From NCBI GenBank assembly GCA_030668485.1, contig DAOUTW010000028.1, positions 1 to 53,469 on the forward strand: a DNA stretch of 53,469 nucleotides, written 5' to 3'. Both the position numbers and the translations under genes were made by a program. Under the pieces are notes generated by a model. That model was not told the DNA's origin. It made no database searches and saw only the letters and a program-made list of their open reading frames with translations. Source of the DNA: Candidatus Zixiibacteriota bacterium. GTDB lineage: Bacteria > Zixibacteria > MSB-5A5 > GN15 > JAAZOE01. Below are positions 1 through 8,480 of the stretch, one piece after another (positions within the stretch are counted from its first letter, which is position 1; the number at the start of each line of letters is the position of its first letter).

Positions 1-57
1 CTGAAGCCTGGTGTCTGTTCATAACTGTATAGAACTTCATGGGCAACAGGATTCAGG

Positions 58-133
58 ACAACTCCGTCAGGAGTTGTAATTGTCGCGAAGCGACTGGCGT
101 AAGCCAATAATAGAACCCCGGCTTTAGCCGGGG
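58..133. repeat. Cluster of four small perfect hairpins (REP-like palindromic element)
   Basis: Four perfect hairpins stand in a row with short loops: ACAACTCC/GGAGTTGT (58-77, loop gtca), GTCGC/GCGAC (82-94, loop gaa), TGGC/GCCA (95-106, loop gtaa) and CCCCGGC/GCCGGGG (116-133, loop ttta). No credible ORF covers them. Closely packed tetraloop hairpins of this kind resemble REP elements mobilised by TnpA_REP (RAYT) transposases in other bacteria, which is inference here because no transposase is in the window. The stretch 1-339 otherwise holds only the promoter at 195-222. Confidence 0.6.
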
Positions 134-194
134 GTATCTATGCCTGACCGGCGCGAGGGGGAGACTCTTGTCTTCATCGGCAGGTATTAGACCC

Positions 195-222
195 TTGACA
201 GCCGGTAAATAACTATTATCTT
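195..222 (+). promoter_or_regulatory. Probable sigma70-type promoter for the M1 peptidase gene
   Basis: TTGACA (195-200), a 16-nt spacer and TATCTT (217-222). The -35 is a consensus match and the -10 matches 4 of 6. It lies about 110 nt before the TTG start at 340, so a long leader is predicted. Confidence 0.45.
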
Positions 223-339
223 AGTGATGTACTTCGCCGTAAACCTCACAACGGAACATATCTTGACTATTTATGTTTTTAGGTTAGGAACCGAAAACTA
301 TAGAAACAACACGTCTTTGACCGATAGAGGAGAACTGTT

Positions 340-2571
340 TTGAGAAAGTGTATACAGCTATTTATTCTGGTCCTGTTTGTTCTGCCGATACTGGTCTTCC
401 ATACCGGTGTAAATGCCGGCGCCGGAGATGATATTGAGCTGGGTTTCGATCCCCAGGATCTGCATAAGCAGATGTGGGAAGACCTCCAGCCGCGCCTGGC
501 TCTGCGGCAGGTGCTGGAAGTGATGTCGGAGGCTAAAACCGTCTCCAACTGGCAGGAATATGATATGGATTACTATAAAATCGACCTGGATATCAATCAT
601 GTCACTGAAATCATCTATGGCAGTGTCGATACCTACGGGACGGTCGTAATTTCCTCGCTGGACAGCGTAAAAATCAATTTGCTCAACAGTATGACTGTGG
701 ATTCGGTTTATAATCTATCCGGGAATCTGGCTTTCAGTCACCTTTCGGATCATCTGACGATTTATCTTGATGCCGCCCATGTACAGGGCGAGCAGTTTTA
801 TTTCACGGTGGTGTATCATGGCCATCCGGCCGGTTCATCCGGTTTTCTCGGTCTGGAGTTTTCCGAGCGAAACTTACTACCGCTGATTACGACTCTGTCG
901 GAACCGATGGGGGCGCGTAGTTGGTGGCCGTGCAACGATATCTCCCGCGATAAAATGGATTCGGTCGATATCATCGTCACCGTCGATACTTCGCTTGTGG
1001 TTTCTTCCAACGGTCTGATCGAATCGGAAGTCGACAATGGCGACGGCACTCATACCGTTCACTGGAAGTCGAAATATCCGATCGCCCCTTACCTGGTCAG
1101 CCTGGGGATTCATCCTTATGCCGTCTGGTACGACTATTACAACTATACTCCGACCGATTCGATGCCGCTCCATTTCTATGTGTATCCCGACCACAATATG
1201 TACTCGCGGACTTATTTCGACGGTATTGTGGCTCATATGATCGAGAATCTATCGGTACCTTTCGGTCAGTATCCGTTTATCGATGAAAAATACGGCTGCA
1301 CCCATTTTGATTGGGGCGGCGCCATGGAGCATCAAACCAATACTTCCACGACATCATCTTCCTTCGGTTACTCCCAGCCGGTGGTGGCTCATGAGCTGGG
1401 TCATCAATGGTGGGGAGATATGGTGACCTGTTCCGACTGGCATCATATCTGGATCAACGAGGGTTTCGCGGTTTATTCGGAGGCGCTCTATTTCGAACCT
1501 GACAGCGGCGTCGATTATTATCATGCCTACATGAACAGTTTTGAGTATACCGGCGGCGGCAGTATTTATATAAATGACACGACCAGCGTCTGGAATATTT
1601 TCGGGGCCATCGTGTATGACAAGGGTGGCTGGACGCTGCATATGCTCCGTCATGTCATCGGCGACGACCTTTTCTTCGAATCACTCGCCGACTACCGCGA
1701 TCAGTATATCTGGACGGCGGCTTCCACCGAAGATTTTCAGGGAGTCGTTGAGACGACCACCGGGATGGATCTCGACTGGTTCTTCCAACAGTGGATTTAC
1801 GGTACCTACCGGCCTTATTACCGGTATTCCTATATATTCGAAGAGGACCCTGCCGGTGGCTGGAATGCATATGTACATATCCGGCAAACGCAGAGTTCCA
1901 ATCCTCAGGTATTCACCATGCCGATTGACCTGGAGATTTCGACCACAGCCGGGGATGAAACCCAGGTGGTTTTCAACAATGCCAGGGAGCAGAACTTTAT
2001 CCTCCATACCGATGATGAACCATCGAGTATGACCCTCGATCCCGATCGCTGGATATCAAGGCAGGTGATGTGGGAAGAATACGGTTTTCATATCGTCTCC
2101 GACGAGCCTGTCGATGGGATACTGGGCGATGCATATGAGGATACAGTCGAGGCCAAAGGTCCGACCGATAATAATGCCTACAATATTGTAGCCGGAGCTT
2201 TACCCGATGGGTTGACTCTGGGTTTGAACAGTGGGATAATATCCGGTCAGCCGACGGCGATGGGCAGTTTCATATTCAGCGTCAAGGCTAATCATCAGGA
2301 TTGGACCTATTTGACCGATTCGGTCGAGTATAATGTTGATATCCTGCCTCCCTCTGTCGACCGGCCCGGCGACGCCAACATGGATGGTGAAGTGAACGTC
2401 GGCGATGTCGTCTTTATTATCAACTATATATTCAATGGCGGTCCGGGGCCGATTCTTCCGAATTGGGCCGATGTCAATGTCGATTGTCAGGTTAATGTCG
2501 GCGATGCCGTTTCCATGATTAATTATATTTTCAGAGGCGGGACAGCTCCGGCTCTGGGATGCGTCGAATAA
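340..2571 (+). CDS. Secreted M1-family metallopeptidase with Ig-like (He_PIG) and dockerin modules
   Basis: This is a zinc aminopeptidase of the M1 (gluzincin) family, 743 residues, predicted to act outside the cell. Residues 1-26 form a hydrophobic signal peptide. The zinc site is HELGH at 351-355 with the third ligand Glu374 in NEGFAVYSE. The exopeptidase motif is GGAMEH with Glu330. Residues about 608-667 match the He_PIG Ig-like pattern (LPDGLTL..NSGIISGQPT). Residues about 678-740 are two dockerin-like calcium loops (GDANMDGEVNVGD and ADVNVDCQVNVGD). The TTG start is supported by AGAGGAG 7 nt upstream. A terminator follows. It shares the dockerin type with the large protein at 28553-33013. 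M1 assignment is secure; the substrate is unknown. Confidence 0.9.
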   Translation: MRKCIQLFILVLFVLPILVFHTGVNAGAGDDIELGFDPQDLHKQMWEDLQPRLALRQVLEVMSEAKTVSNWQEYDMDYYKIDLDINHVTEIIYGSVDTYGTVVISSLDSVKINLLNSMTVDSVYNLSGNLAFSHLSDHLTIYLDAAHVQGEQFYFTVVYHGHPAGSSGFLGLEFSERNLLPLITTLSEPMGARSWWPCNDISRDKMDSVDIIVTVDTSLVVSSNGLIESEVDNGDGTHTVHWKSKYPIAPYLVSLGIHPYAVWYDYYNYTPTDSMPLHFYVYPDHNMYSRTYFDGIVAHMIENLSVPFGQYPFIDEKYGCTHFDWGGAMEHQTNTSTTSSSFGYSQPVVAHELGHQWWGDMVTCSDWHHIWINEGFAVYSEALYFEPDSGVDYYHAYMNSFEYTGGGSIYINDTTSVWNIFGAIVYDKGGWTLHMLRHVIGDDLFFESLADYRDQYIWTAASTEDFQGVVETTTGMDLDWFFQQWIYGTYRPYYRYSYIFEEDPAGGWNAYVHIRQTQSSNPQVFTMPIDLEISTTAGDETQVVFNNAREQNFILHTDDEPSSMTLDPDRWISRQVMWEEYGFHIVSDEPVDGILGDAYEDTVEAKGPTDNNAYNIVAGALPDGLTLGLNSGIISGQPTAMGSFIFSVKANHQDWTYLTDSVEYNVDILPPSVDRPGDANMDGEVNVGDVVFIINYIFNGGPGPILPNWADVNVDCQVNVGDAVSMINYIFRGGTAPALGCVE

Positions 2572-2594
2572 CCGACCGCGAGAAGAAATGATAT

Positions 2595-2628
2595 AAAAAG
2601 CCCCTGACCGGCGTCAGGGGCCTTTTTT
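2595..2628 (+). terminator. Rho-independent terminator after the M1 peptidase gene
   Basis: A 9-bp GC-rich stem GCCCCTGAC/GTCAGGGGC (2600-2621) has a 4-nt loop and is followed by six T (2623-2628). The five A before the stem extend the pairing. Confidence 0.9.
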
Positions 2629-2653
2629 ATTGGCCTTCCGGGCCTGTATTTAG

Positions 2654-2683
2654 TTGACATGGCGCGGAAAATAAGGATATATT
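2654..2683 (+). promoter_or_regulatory. Probable promoter for miaB
   Basis: TTGACA (2654-2659), an 18-nt spacer and TATATT (2678-2683). The predicted transcription start is near 2690, giving a leader of about 57 nt to the ATG at 2747. An in-frame GTG at 2699 lies only about 9 nt from that start. Confidence 0.6.
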
Positions 2684-2746
2684 CATACCCTGAAGAGTGT
2701 GGTCGCTTCGTTTTACTGCAACCGGAATCCGGACGGACGGATAACT

Positions 2747-4051
2747 ATGTTTCGAAAGACCTATTATTTGCATAGCTATGGATGCCAGATGAATATTGCC
2801 GATTCCGGAATTCTTTCTGCGGCTATGGAAAAAGCGGGATATAGTCCGGTGGCCGATCCGGCCGGGGCCGGAGTTATCATCCTCAATACCTGTTCGGTGC
2901 GGGAAAAAGCGGAGGAGAGGGCGCTGGGGCGCCTTTCGGAGCTGGTAAAATACAAGCGGGGCAAGGAAACGTATGTTTGCGCTATCGGCTGTATGGCTCA
3001 ACGGATGGGCCAGGATCTGGCCGATAAGATTCCCGGTGTCGATTTTATCCTCGGCACGGAGCAACTATTTGATTTGCCGACATTGCTGGATCGGCGCAAC
3101 GGTGCGCCGGTGGTTGAGACAGCGATGGGAGTCGATCTCGAATGGGCCGAATTTCCTCCCGAACCGGATAATCCGTACGCCGCTTTTGTGACCATAACGC
3201 GTGGCTGCAATAATTATTGCGCCTATTGCATTGTACCGTATTTGCGAGGGCCGGAACGTCATCGTAAACCGGAAGCGATTATCAAAGATATCAATCATTT
3301 GACCGGTAAAGGGGTGCTTGATATCACTCTGGTAGGCCAGAATGTCAACTCCTATCAGCATGAGGCGGCGACCTTCCCCAAGCTGATAAAGAAAGTAATC
3401 GATGAGACGGGAGTGGAACGGATTCGCTTTATCACCTCGCACCCTAAAGACCTCTCCTATGAGTTGATTGACCTTTTCGCCACTGAGCCACGCCTTATGG
3501 GGCACCTTCATCTCCCGCTGCAAAGCGGTTCCGATCTCATTCTGGAAAAAATGTTTCGCCGCTATACCGCCGCTCACTTTGGCCAACTGGTCGACAAATT
3601 GCGCCAGGCCCGCCCTGGTATTGCCCTGACCACCGACCTGATCGTCGGTTTTCCGGGTGAATCGGAAGATGATTACAAAATGACCCTTGATGCCGTGAAA
3701 GAGGTTCGCTTCGATGCCGCCTTTATGTTTCGTTATTCGGTGCGCAGCGGCACCTGGGCTGCGAAAAATCTGGTTGATGATATCCCGGAAGAGCAAAAGC
3801 TCAAACGATTGCAAAACCTGATCGATCTTCAGAAGGAGATATCGTTCGAGGTCAATCAGAAAGAGGTCGGACGGGTTAGTAAGGTATTGGTGGATGGTAC
3901 CAGTCGTCGCGACGAACAGGTTTGGAAAGGAAAGACCGGCGGGAATAAAACCGTACTTCTGGAAAGCGATCAGGATCTTCTGGGGCAAATCGTACCGGTC
4001 AGGATATTGCGAGCCGATAGCTGGACCCTTCATGGTGAGGTGGCGTCATGA
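2747..4051 (+). CDS. miaB: tRNA-2-methylthio-N6-isopentenyladenosine synthase MiaB
   Basis: This radical-SAM methylthiotransferase adds the 2-methylthio group to i6A37 of tRNAs. The N-terminal UPF0004 domain carries the auxiliary cluster cysteines Cys13 (YGCQMN), Cys49 (NTCSVREKAEERA) and Cys82. The radical-SAM cysteines are Cys154, Cys158 and Cys161 in RGCNNYCAYC. A TRAM domain ends the protein. From ATG 2747 it is 434 residues, close to the family norm. An upstream GTG at 2699 would add 16 residues with no family counterpart, so 2747 is preferred although its Shine-Dalgarno is weak. Its stop overlaps the next start (ATGA at 4048), so the two are translationally coupled. Confidence 0.95.
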   Translation: MFRKTYYLHSYGCQMNIADSGILSAAMEKAGYSPVADPAGAGVIILNTCSVREKAEERALGRLSELVKYKRGKETYVCAIGCMAQRMGQDLADKIPGVDFILGTEQLFDLPTLLDRRNGAPVVETAMGVDLEWAEFPPEPDNPYAAFVTITRGCNNYCAYCIVPYLRGPERHRKPEAIIKDINHLTGKGVLDITLVGQNVNSYQHEAATFPKLIKKVIDETGVERIRFITSHPKDLSYELIDLFATEPRLMGHLHLPLQSGSDLILEKMFRRYTAAHFGQLVDKLRQARPGIALTTDLIVGFPGESEDDYKMTLDAVKEVRFDAAFMFRYSVRSGTWAAKNLVDDIPEEQKLKRLQNLIDLQKEISFEVNQKEVGRVSKVLVDGTSRRDEQVWKGKTGGNKTVLLESDQDLLGQIVPVRILRADSWTLHGEVAS

Positions 4052-7011
4052 CGATAGAGTTGGTCGGGTCGGTATTGTTCTTTATTCTGACGGTATTTGC
4101 CCTGCTGTTCAGCCTGACCAAATTATCTCATATAGATGGGGAGAGTTTTCCCAACCGGGGGCGGTTCTATACCGGCTTGATTATCTGGGTATTTGCCGCG
4201 ATCCTGGCGGTGTTCATGAGTTTTCCCGGATATGCCGAATGGTTTATCCCAATTTTATATCCGATTTTGAAGGTCTCTTTTGCGGTGCTTTTTATTGTCG
4301 GGTTCTTTATGGTCCTGACAACCTTGATCGCCTTTCCGCAGCACATGAGTTATTACCGCCGCGAAATGGATGGACGGTCCGACCGTATTGCCTTGCTGGA
4401 AAATATCCGCCAGATAGCCTCGCAGCCTTTCCCGGTAACCGAATTGTTCACTCTCGTTCTCAAGGAACTGGGGAGTTTTCTGGTCATCAAGAAAGGCGCC
4501 GTTTTTATGACCAATCCTTCCCGGAGGGAAATGTACCTCGTTTCCCAGATCGGGTTGGACAAGGATGAGTTGGGCCGGCTGGAGCATTTCCCGATGGGAC
4601 GCGATATTATATCACAGGCGGCCGCCGAGCAGATGCCGCAGGTCAGCGGGGATCTGGCCTCTTCCGATAGCGCCAGCCGGAAACTTATTCTGGCGGGTCG
4701 TGAACTGACTATGTCAGCGGCAGCCTTGCCGCTTTCTTCGCGTGATCGGTCCCTGGGCGCTTTGCTGGTGATTTCGGACAAACCATATCGATTCGAGAAG
4801 CGTGACCGCATGCTGCTGATGGCTGCCGCCGAGGCGGTGGCCGATGTGGTCGAAGCCAACCGGCTTTCCCGTGAAAATCAGAAGCTGGCCCGGCAGGTGG
4901 AAGAGATAACCGGACGGCTGGAAAGTCTACGAAACACTTTGCAAACGATCGCCGAAAACACCGAATATCAGAAGGCCCTGACCGCCACCTGCCGCAATCT
5001 GGTCGAAAAGTATGATCTTCTGGTCAGCCGGGTTGTGAAAATTGATGACGGGGAACTGAATGATATCGCTCGGCATGAATCGGGACCGGAAGTCGCCAGC
5101 CGGAGCGAATCGTATGTCACGGCCGTAATCGATGCCATCAGACGCAAAAAGATGGTTGTCCTCAATCAAGAGGCCAAGGGCCGTGAGGGTGGCACCTATA
5201 TCAGTCGCTCAGCCCTTCTGTGTCCGATTATGCTGCGGGTACCGGGTGAGTATGCGCTTTTGCTTGAGGCTCCCGGCAACGGTCTGCCGCTCAATGATAG
5301 TTTCCTGTCGGATATCGAAGCGGTGCTTAACATGGTGGCGATTGCGCTGAATACCTCCGAATTCAGAGGCGTCGAAAATCTCAATCAGAATGCCATTAAA
5401 TCGCTGCTCCAGATTCTCAAAATAAAACCGGATGAACCTCGCCATGAGATATTCAAGCACTTTCTCGATGAAATCGGGGGTTTGCTGACAAACGGTTTTT
5501 CGGCTCTCGTTTTCATCCGGGACCGGGAAAATCAATACGGCATTCTCAATGCCGGAACCGATCTTCCCGACGAACTTAATGAGGCGATATTCCTTCCCGG
5601 CGAGGGGCCGGTAGGAAAGGCGGCGACAACGGGAGAGAGCCTGGAGTTTATCGGGCGAGCCCGGATGGAAGAAGGCTGGAGAGGCCTCGATCAGGTGAAT
5701 CAGGATTTCCTGAATTATCTCGGCGGCGAAAATCAACCCCCCGATTATCATTTGAGTATCCCGATTATGGTGCTGGATGAGGTCGTCGCCGTGCTCGCCA
5801 TCTTTGGCCATCTTAATGATTCACGTCCAGCCGGCAGGGAAAAGGCGATGCTGCTTCTGGCGGCGCAGTTGTTGACGATAAGGATGTCGATGGCCAGCAT
5901 GGAGAACCGCTCCGGAGGTGATATCGGCGGGATTGTATTGCCTGAGGCCGGTCATATTATCAACCGGATCAACAATGATCTGGCGACGGTTGTCGGTCAG
6001 GCCGAATTACTCGAACGTCAGTCCGACATCTCGGGACAGACCCGTTTTGTCGCCGGGGAAATCCTTAAGGCGGCGGAACAGGCGGCGACATCGGTCAAGG
6101 TTATTCAGGATGGGCTGGCTGCCGGTGAAAGCGCCCCGGCCATGAAGGAAGATGGGGTCGTCGGCCGACTCGACGACTATCTAAAAAATCATCATGTCAC
6201 CGGCGATGTGTATATGTTCGCCAATAGCCGAACGGTTACGCTTCATAAAGAACTGGGAGAACCATATCCGTCAAAGTCCGGGGACGACCGAATATCATCA
6301 TTCCTCGAATCGGTTCTGGAATATTTTGTCACCTTGCAGGAAGAGGGCGATGAAGTTCTTTTGAGAAGCCAGGTGTTGGACCGGCATTTTTATCTCAGTC
6401 TTGTCCGGGGAACCCATGAGAGGTATCGTGGGTTTGATCCGGCTACGCATGATTTCGGGGCTCCCGATGTGTTGCCGCGGGATATCGCCGATGAAAAGAT
6501 TATGCAGGCCCTCGTAAAAAGTCGCGGCGAGGTATCGTTCGACCGCTTCGGACGACGCCCGACCTATCTGTCGTTCCGTTTCCCATGCTCTGATGAGACA
6601 GGATCAATACCTGAAAAAAGAAGTGGTTCCGAAGTCGCCGGTCTCAGAATATTGGCGATCGACGACCAGCAGATGATTCTTGATTTGCTGGCCGGGATTT
6701 GCCAATCACTGGATTTGGAGTTAACCGCCTTTCGTGATCCGGCGCGCGGGGTTGATGTATTCAAGCAGCAGAATTTCGATATTGTTATGGTAGACCTGGC
6801 TATCGGCCAGGTATCGGGCTGGGACATTGCCCGGGAAATCAAAAGGCATTCGGCCGGAACCCCGATAATAATGATGACCGGCTGGGGAATGAACATTGAT
6901 CCGGAAAAAGCAGCCCGTGGAGGGGTTGATTTCACCCTTTCGAAACCCTTTAAGATTGAACAACTTACAGAAATTATTACAAAAGCCAAAACAAAAATCA
7001 TTTCATCCTGA
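4048..7011 (+). CDS. Membrane multi-GAF protein with degenerate histidine-kinase core and C-terminal receiver domain
   Basis: This 987-residue protein looks like a hybrid sensor kinase but is probably catalytically dead. Three membrane segments lie at about 3-23, 42-63 and 71-91. GAF-like domains follow at about 130-275, 305-445 and 470-625. A DHp-like helix starts at about 632, but the usual phospho-acceptor triplet H-E-I-N-N reads N639-R640-I-N-N. The following 180 residues have the length of an HATPase domain but no recognisable N, G1 or G2 boxes. The receiver domain at 865-985 is intact: Asp872/Asp873, phospho-acceptor Asp916, Thr944 and Lys966. It overlaps miaB by 4 nt and precedes an HDOD gene by 84 nt. 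It likely relays a phosphoryl group made elsewhere. The architecture is seen; the role is inferred. Confidence 0.8.
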   Translation: MTIELVGSVLFFILTVFALLFSLTKLSHIDGESFPNRGRFYTGLIIWVFAAILAVFMSFPGYAEWFIPILYPILKVSFAVLFIVGFFMVLTTLIAFPQHMSYYRREMDGRSDRIALLENIRQIASQPFPVTELFTLVLKELGSFLVIKKGAVFMTNPSRREMYLVSQIGLDKDELGRLEHFPMGRDIISQAAAEQMPQVSGDLASSDSASRKLILAGRELTMSAAALPLSSRDRSLGALLVISDKPYRFEKRDRMLLMAAAEAVADVVEANRLSRENQKLARQVEEITGRLESLRNTLQTIAENTEYQKALTATCRNLVEKYDLLVSRVVKIDDGELNDIARHESGPEVASRSESYVTAVIDAIRRKKMVVLNQEAKGREGGTYISRSALLCPIMLRVPGEYALLLEAPGNGLPLNDSFLSDIEAVLNMVAIALNTSEFRGVENLNQNAIKSLLQILKIKPDEPRHEIFKHFLDEIGGLLTNGFSALVFIRDRENQYGILNAGTDLPDELNEAIFLPGEGPVGKAATTGESLEFIGRARMEEGWRGLDQVNQDFLNYLGGENQPPDYHLSIPIMVLDEVVAVLAIFGHLNDSRPAGREKAMLLLAAQLLTIRMSMASMENRSGGDIGGIVLPEAGHIINRINNDLATVVGQAELLERQSDISGQTRFVAGEILKAAEQAATSVKVIQDGLAAGESAPAMKEDGVVGRLDDYLKNHHVTGDVYMFANSRTVTLHKELGEPYPSKSGDDRISSFLESVLEYFVTLQEEGDEVLLRSQVLDRHFYLSLVRGTHERYRGFDPATHDFGAPDVLPRDIADEKIMQALVKSRGEVSFDRFGRRPTYLSFRFPCSDETGSIPEKRSGSEVAGLRILAIDDQQMILDLLAGICQSLDLELTAFRDPARGVDVFKQQNFDIVMVDLAIGQVSGWDIAREIKRHSAGTPIIMMTGWGMNIDPEKAARGGVDFTLSKPFKIEQLTEIITKAKTKIISS

Positions 7012-7095
7012 TTCTTCCCCTAAATCATTACTTCACTCTGCCGATTTATTAAATAAGACACGTAAAAGAGGACCTCTGGCACTTTAAGGGACACA

Positions 7096-8421
7096 ATGAA
7101 AGAACTAAAGTATATCAATAAGATTCAAAGCGGCGATTCCCTGCTTTCGATGCCTCAGAGCCTGTCGCAAATTTTGTCGATGATCAATGGCGATGATTTC
7201 TCCATGGATGATCTCGCCGATGTAATCATGAAAGACCCCGGCCTGACGAGCAAAGTCCTGAAGATGGCCAATTCTGTTTTCTATCATAAGAGCACGGAGA
7301 TCTCGACGGTCAATAAGGCGGTCATATTGCTTGGCGTTATGCAGGTCAAATGCCTGGCCCTGTCGACTTCGGTTTTCCAGACTGGTATTCTGGAAAAGAA
7401 ATACAATATCGATTTCAAAGAGATGTTCAGCCATTTCATTTCCGTTGCCCTCGGATGCCGGATGCTGGCCGAGGCTGCCGAATTCAAAGATGGCGAAGAA
7501 GCTTTTATCGCCGGGCTGTTGCATGATATCGGGCTGGTTTATTTCATCAATCATTTCCCCGAAGATTACCGGCAGGTTATTGATAAATTCGAAGATTATC
7601 CCGGAATAATCGAAGCGGAACAGGATCTTCTGGGTATCGATCATGCCGCCATCGGCCAGATGCTGGCAGAAAAATGGAATTTCCCCGTGAGGTTGTGTCA
7701 GGCTATCGGTGATCATCATAAAGTTGTCGATACCGTCGAAAAGCTTGAAGTCCGCCACTTCGTTCAATTATCCGAACTGATCAACAAACCGCTATTGGAT
7801 AATCGACCTCAGAATCTGGAGCATCGGCTGAGCGCCATCCAGCATCTGGGTAAGCTGCTAAAAATTGAGCGCAAGACGATCGACGAGATTTCATATTCAC
7901 TCCTCGCCGAAACGATCGCCACCGCCGAGTATCTCGGTATCGATATTGGGGATACCTCGGAAGTAATCACTCGCGCCAATAAGGAACTTTTCAATTCCTA
8001 CCTGACGGTCGAAAAACTTTTTCGCGAGCGTCAGATATTGTCGAAGAGAATAATCGCCGAGGAGCGGCGGGCGGCCATGATGGAAACCAAAACTATCGCC
8101 ATCGCCACGCTGTCCCATTACATCAACAATGCCGCCATGGCTATTTCGGGAAGAGGTCAGTTGATCAAAATGCTGGTCAACAAGGGGACTATCATTGATT
8201 CCGAAAACAAGCTTGACCCGGTCGCCAATGTCATCGATAAATCGGTCAAAAAGATCATGGCTGTCCTCCAGGAACTACGTGAGTTGACCAACCTTGAGGA
8301 TATGGAGAAATATTCCGATTCCAAGGCTATCAATATCGATGACCGAATCAAGGTAAGGTTGCAGCAAATGGAAGAAAACGGCATCGATATGGTGACCGAA
8401 CCGGTGGTTCAAAATAAGTAG
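7096..8421 (+). CDS. HDOD-domain signalling protein with C-terminal DHp-like segment
   Basis: This soluble protein has 441 residues. Residues about 10-205 form an HDOD domain (MPQSLSQILSMI, DPGLTSKVLKMANS, AGLLHDIGLV), a fold used in bacterial signalling, often linked to c-di-GMP or two-component systems. After a helical linker, residues about 325-400 resemble a histidine-kinase DHp helix (LSHYINNAAMAISGRGQLI). His341 is kept, but the adjacent acidic residue is Tyr342, and no ATPase domain follows. The start has AAGGGA just upstream. The gene before it encodes a protein with a complementary degenerate kinase core. A shared signalling complex is inference. Confidence 0.8.
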   Translation: MKELKYINKIQSGDSLLSMPQSLSQILSMINGDDFSMDDLADVIMKDPGLTSKVLKMANSVFYHKSTEISTVNKAVILLGVMQVKCLALSTSVFQTGILEKKYNIDFKEMFSHFISVALGCRMLAEAAEFKDGEEAFIAGLLHDIGLVYFINHFPEDYRQVIDKFEDYPGIIEAEQDLLGIDHAAIGQMLAEKWNFPVRLCQAIGDHHKVVDTVEKLEVRHFVQLSELINKPLLDNRPQNLEHRLSAIQHLGKLLKIERKTIDEISYSLLAETIATAEYLGIDIGDTSEVITRANKELFNSYLTVEKLFRERQILSKRIIAEERRAAMMETKTIAIATLSHYINNAAMAISGRGQLIKMLVNKGTIIDSENKLDPVANVIDKSVKKIMAVLQELRELTNLEDMEKYSDSKAINIDDRIKVRLQQMEENGIDMVTEPVVQNK

Positions 8422-8428
8422 ATAAGTA

Positions 8429-8479
8429 TTGCCAGCCATCCTCCTCCATACTATCTTGGTAGCTGAAACCTGGAGGATG
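8429..8479 (+). promoter_or_regulatory. aroC promoter and an inverted repeat that pairs with the aroC Shine-Dalgarno
   Basis: TTGCCA (8429-8434), a 17-nt spacer and TATCTT (8452-8457) form a good promoter with transcription starting near 8464. Within the spacer, CATCCTCC (8437-8444) is the exact complement of GGAGGATG (8472-8479), which holds the aroC ribosome-binding site. Read-through mRNA from the HDOD gene could hide the site; mRNA from the local promoter could not. Confidence 0.5.
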
Positions 8480-8480
8480 C

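Noticed and set aside
1-140. CRISPR-like repeats at the window start
   Set aside because: The hairpins differ from each other and have no regular spacers; a REP-like cluster fits better.
3065-4033. Long minus-strand open frame (322 codons) opposite miaB
   Set aside because: It lies wholly within a well-supported miaB gene on the other strand and its protein shows no family motif or ribosome-binding site.
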